From CAYURR01 sp964446745 (GTDB lineage: Bacteria > Bacillota > Clostridia > Lachnospirales > WQUN01), in NCBI GenBank assembly GCA_964446745.1, contig CAYURR010000059.1, forward strand, positions 1 through 15,759: a DNA stretch of 15,759 bases, written 5' to 3'. The notes below the pieces were generated by a model. It did no database searches. It worked only from the letters and a program-made list of their open reading frames with translations, and was not told the origin of the DNA. Both the position numbers and the translations under genes were made by a program. Below are positions 14,719 to 15,759 of this stretch, one piece after another (the first letter of the stretch is position 1; each line of letters opens with the position of its first letter).

Positions 14719-15759
14719 AAACCGTTATAGTCGGTATGTCTGGCGGCGTCGATAGTTCGGTGGCCGCCTATATTTTGACAAAAAACGGGTACAGGGTTAT
14801 CGGATGTACCGTACTGATGACCACCACAACAAATGTCGGCAGCGATGCGGAAGCAGTCTGCCGACATTTGGGCATTGAGCATATATATATAGATTTTACC
14901 AAACAATTTAAGGCAAATGTAATAGACTATTTCACAGACGCATATCAAAACGGATACACACCAAACCCATGCGTGGTATGTAACGCTACCATAAAATGGG
15001 AGGCCTTATGTGCAGCAGCACGTGAGCACAAGGCTGATCATATCGCGACAGGACATTACGCGCAGATAGATAGTCATCCATTCACAGGCCGATGTGCGTT
15101 AAAACGTGATATTGAGCAGATCAAGGATCAGACCTATGCATTATTTGCGCTGAGTCAGGAACAGCTTTCAAAAACGCTGTTCCCGCTCAGTGATCTGCAA
15201 AAGGATGAGGTGCGTAGAATTGCACGAGAGGCAGGTTTACCTGTAGCCGACAAGCCGGACAGCCAAGACATATGTTTTATACCGGACAATGATTACTCGC
15301 GTTTCATTACAGAGAAAGCTGCACATGGCGGAGAGCCCATTCGATGTGAGGAAGGCAACTTTGTAGACGCACAAGGGCGTGTCTTAGGTAAGCACAAGGG
15401 GATCATCCACTATACAGTTGGCCAGCGCAAGGGTCTCGGGATCGCATTAGGCAAGCCCATGTTCGTTTCGCGTATCGACGTACAGAATAATACTGTCATG
15501 CTAGCGGAGGATGCAGATTTATATTCATCCGAGTTTGAGATACGTGATATCAAGTACATGGCCTTTTCAGATACGCAGATCGCGTCCGCGTCACCGCTCT
15601 CGGTAAAGATCCGCTACGCGCACAAAGCCAGCGCATGTACGGTAGATACGCCAAAAAATAACCGCCTCCGCTGTATGCTCGCGACTCCACAGCGGGCGAT
15701 CACACCCGGACAGGCGGCTGTTTTTTATCACGGGGATTTTATCGCGTTCGGAGGGATCA
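14715..15759 (+). CDS. mnmA: tRNA-specific 2-thiouridylase MnmA (3' end outside window)
   Basis: MnmA activates U34 of tRNAs for Lys, Glu and Gln with ATP and inserts sulfur to form 2-thiouridine in the wobble base. The reading frame stays open to the window edge, giving 348 residues. It contains the PP-loop SGGVDSS (9-15), NPCVVCN (84-90) with probable nucleophile C89, ATGHYA (111-116) in the tRNA- and ATP-binding core, and DSQDICFIP (182-190) with the second catalytic cysteine, C187, followed by the C-terminal beta-barrel domains. The visible end, FIAFGGI, resembles the family's final Gly-Gly-Gly motif, so only a few residues should be missing. The region after the first strand pair (about 35-45) is short compared with many homologues. 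Its ATG overlaps the nifU stop. The upstream desulfurase is the likely sulfur donor, as in other Firmicutes where a NifS-like gene neighbours mnmA. Confidence 0.95.
   Translation, partial: MKTVIVGMSGGVDSSVAAYILTKNGYRVIGCTVLMTTTTNVGSDAEAVCRHLGIEHIYIDFTKQFKANVIDYFTDAYQNGYTPNPCVVCNATIKWEALCAAAREHKADHIATGHYAQIDSHPFTGRCALKRDIEQIKDQTYALFALSQEQLSKTLFPLSDLQKDEVRRIAREAGLPVADKPDSQDICFIPDNDYSRFITEKAAHGGEPIRCEEGNFVDAQGRVLGKHKGIIHYTVGQRKGLGIALGKPMFVSRIDVQNNTVMLAEDADLYSSEFEIRDIKYMAFSDTQIASASPLSVKIRYAHKASACTVDTPKNNRLRCMLATPQRAITPGQAAVFYHGDFIAFGGI

Noticed and set aside
1..15759. CRISPR array, insertion sequence, tRNA or prophage genes
   Set aside because: No regularly spaced repeats, transposase, integrase or tRNA-like cloverleaf was seen; almost all the sequence is accounted for by the listed genes.

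Overview
The window (mid-40s % GC by eye) looks like chromosomal DNA from a bacterium of the Firmicutes, most likely a clostridium. The evidence is the clostridial-type SRAP protein, the nifS-nifU-mnmA cluster with the NPC-x-x-C form of MnmA, a CheX phosphatase, strong GGAGG-type ribosome binding sites and very tight gene packing. The species cannot be named from this sequence. I see no insertion sequences, phage genes, CRISPR arrays, tRNA or rRNA.

Positions 1-8726 (+) hold one compact chemosensory operon: cheA (5' end outside the window, two CheW-like domains), cheW, one membrane chemoreceptor gene, cheB (methylesterase with a decayed receiver), cheR, cheY, cheX and a receiver-HD-GYP protein. 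Neighbours overlap by 1-35 bases or lie at most 30 bases apart. Together they form a full circuit: receptor, kinase with coupling protein, methylation and demethylation, phosphate sink, and a last response regulator whose output is predicted cyclic-di-GMP hydrolysis. No flagellar gene is present, so the output may not be the flagellar motor. An SRAP (HMCES/YedK-like) gene at 8744-9319 follows 17 bases later on the same strand.

Positions 9267-12911 (-) hold a three-gene operon read leftward: a membrane-anchored HtrA-type serine protease, a metallo-beta-lactamase-fold hydrolase and a GAF-HD-GYP protein. The junctions are a 1-base gap and a 1-base overlap. The GAF-HD-GYP gene converges on the SRAP gene and the coding ends overlap by 53 bases, across a perfect 9-bp inverted repeat.

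Positions 12912-13083 are a short AT-rich divergent promoter region with direct repeats. Positions 13084-15759 (+) hold a sulfur-transfer operon: a NifS-like cysteine desulfurase, a NifU/IscU scaffold and MnmA, the tRNA 2-thiouridylase, cut by the window edge a few residues before its expected end.

The most notable points are the CheB whose receiver lacks the acidic pocket, the CheA with tandem CheW domains, and two different HD-GYP proteins placed end to end, one wired to the chemosensory array and one in a protease/metallohydrolase operon. This suggests local coupling of chemosensing to cyclic-dinucleotide turnover. That link is inference.
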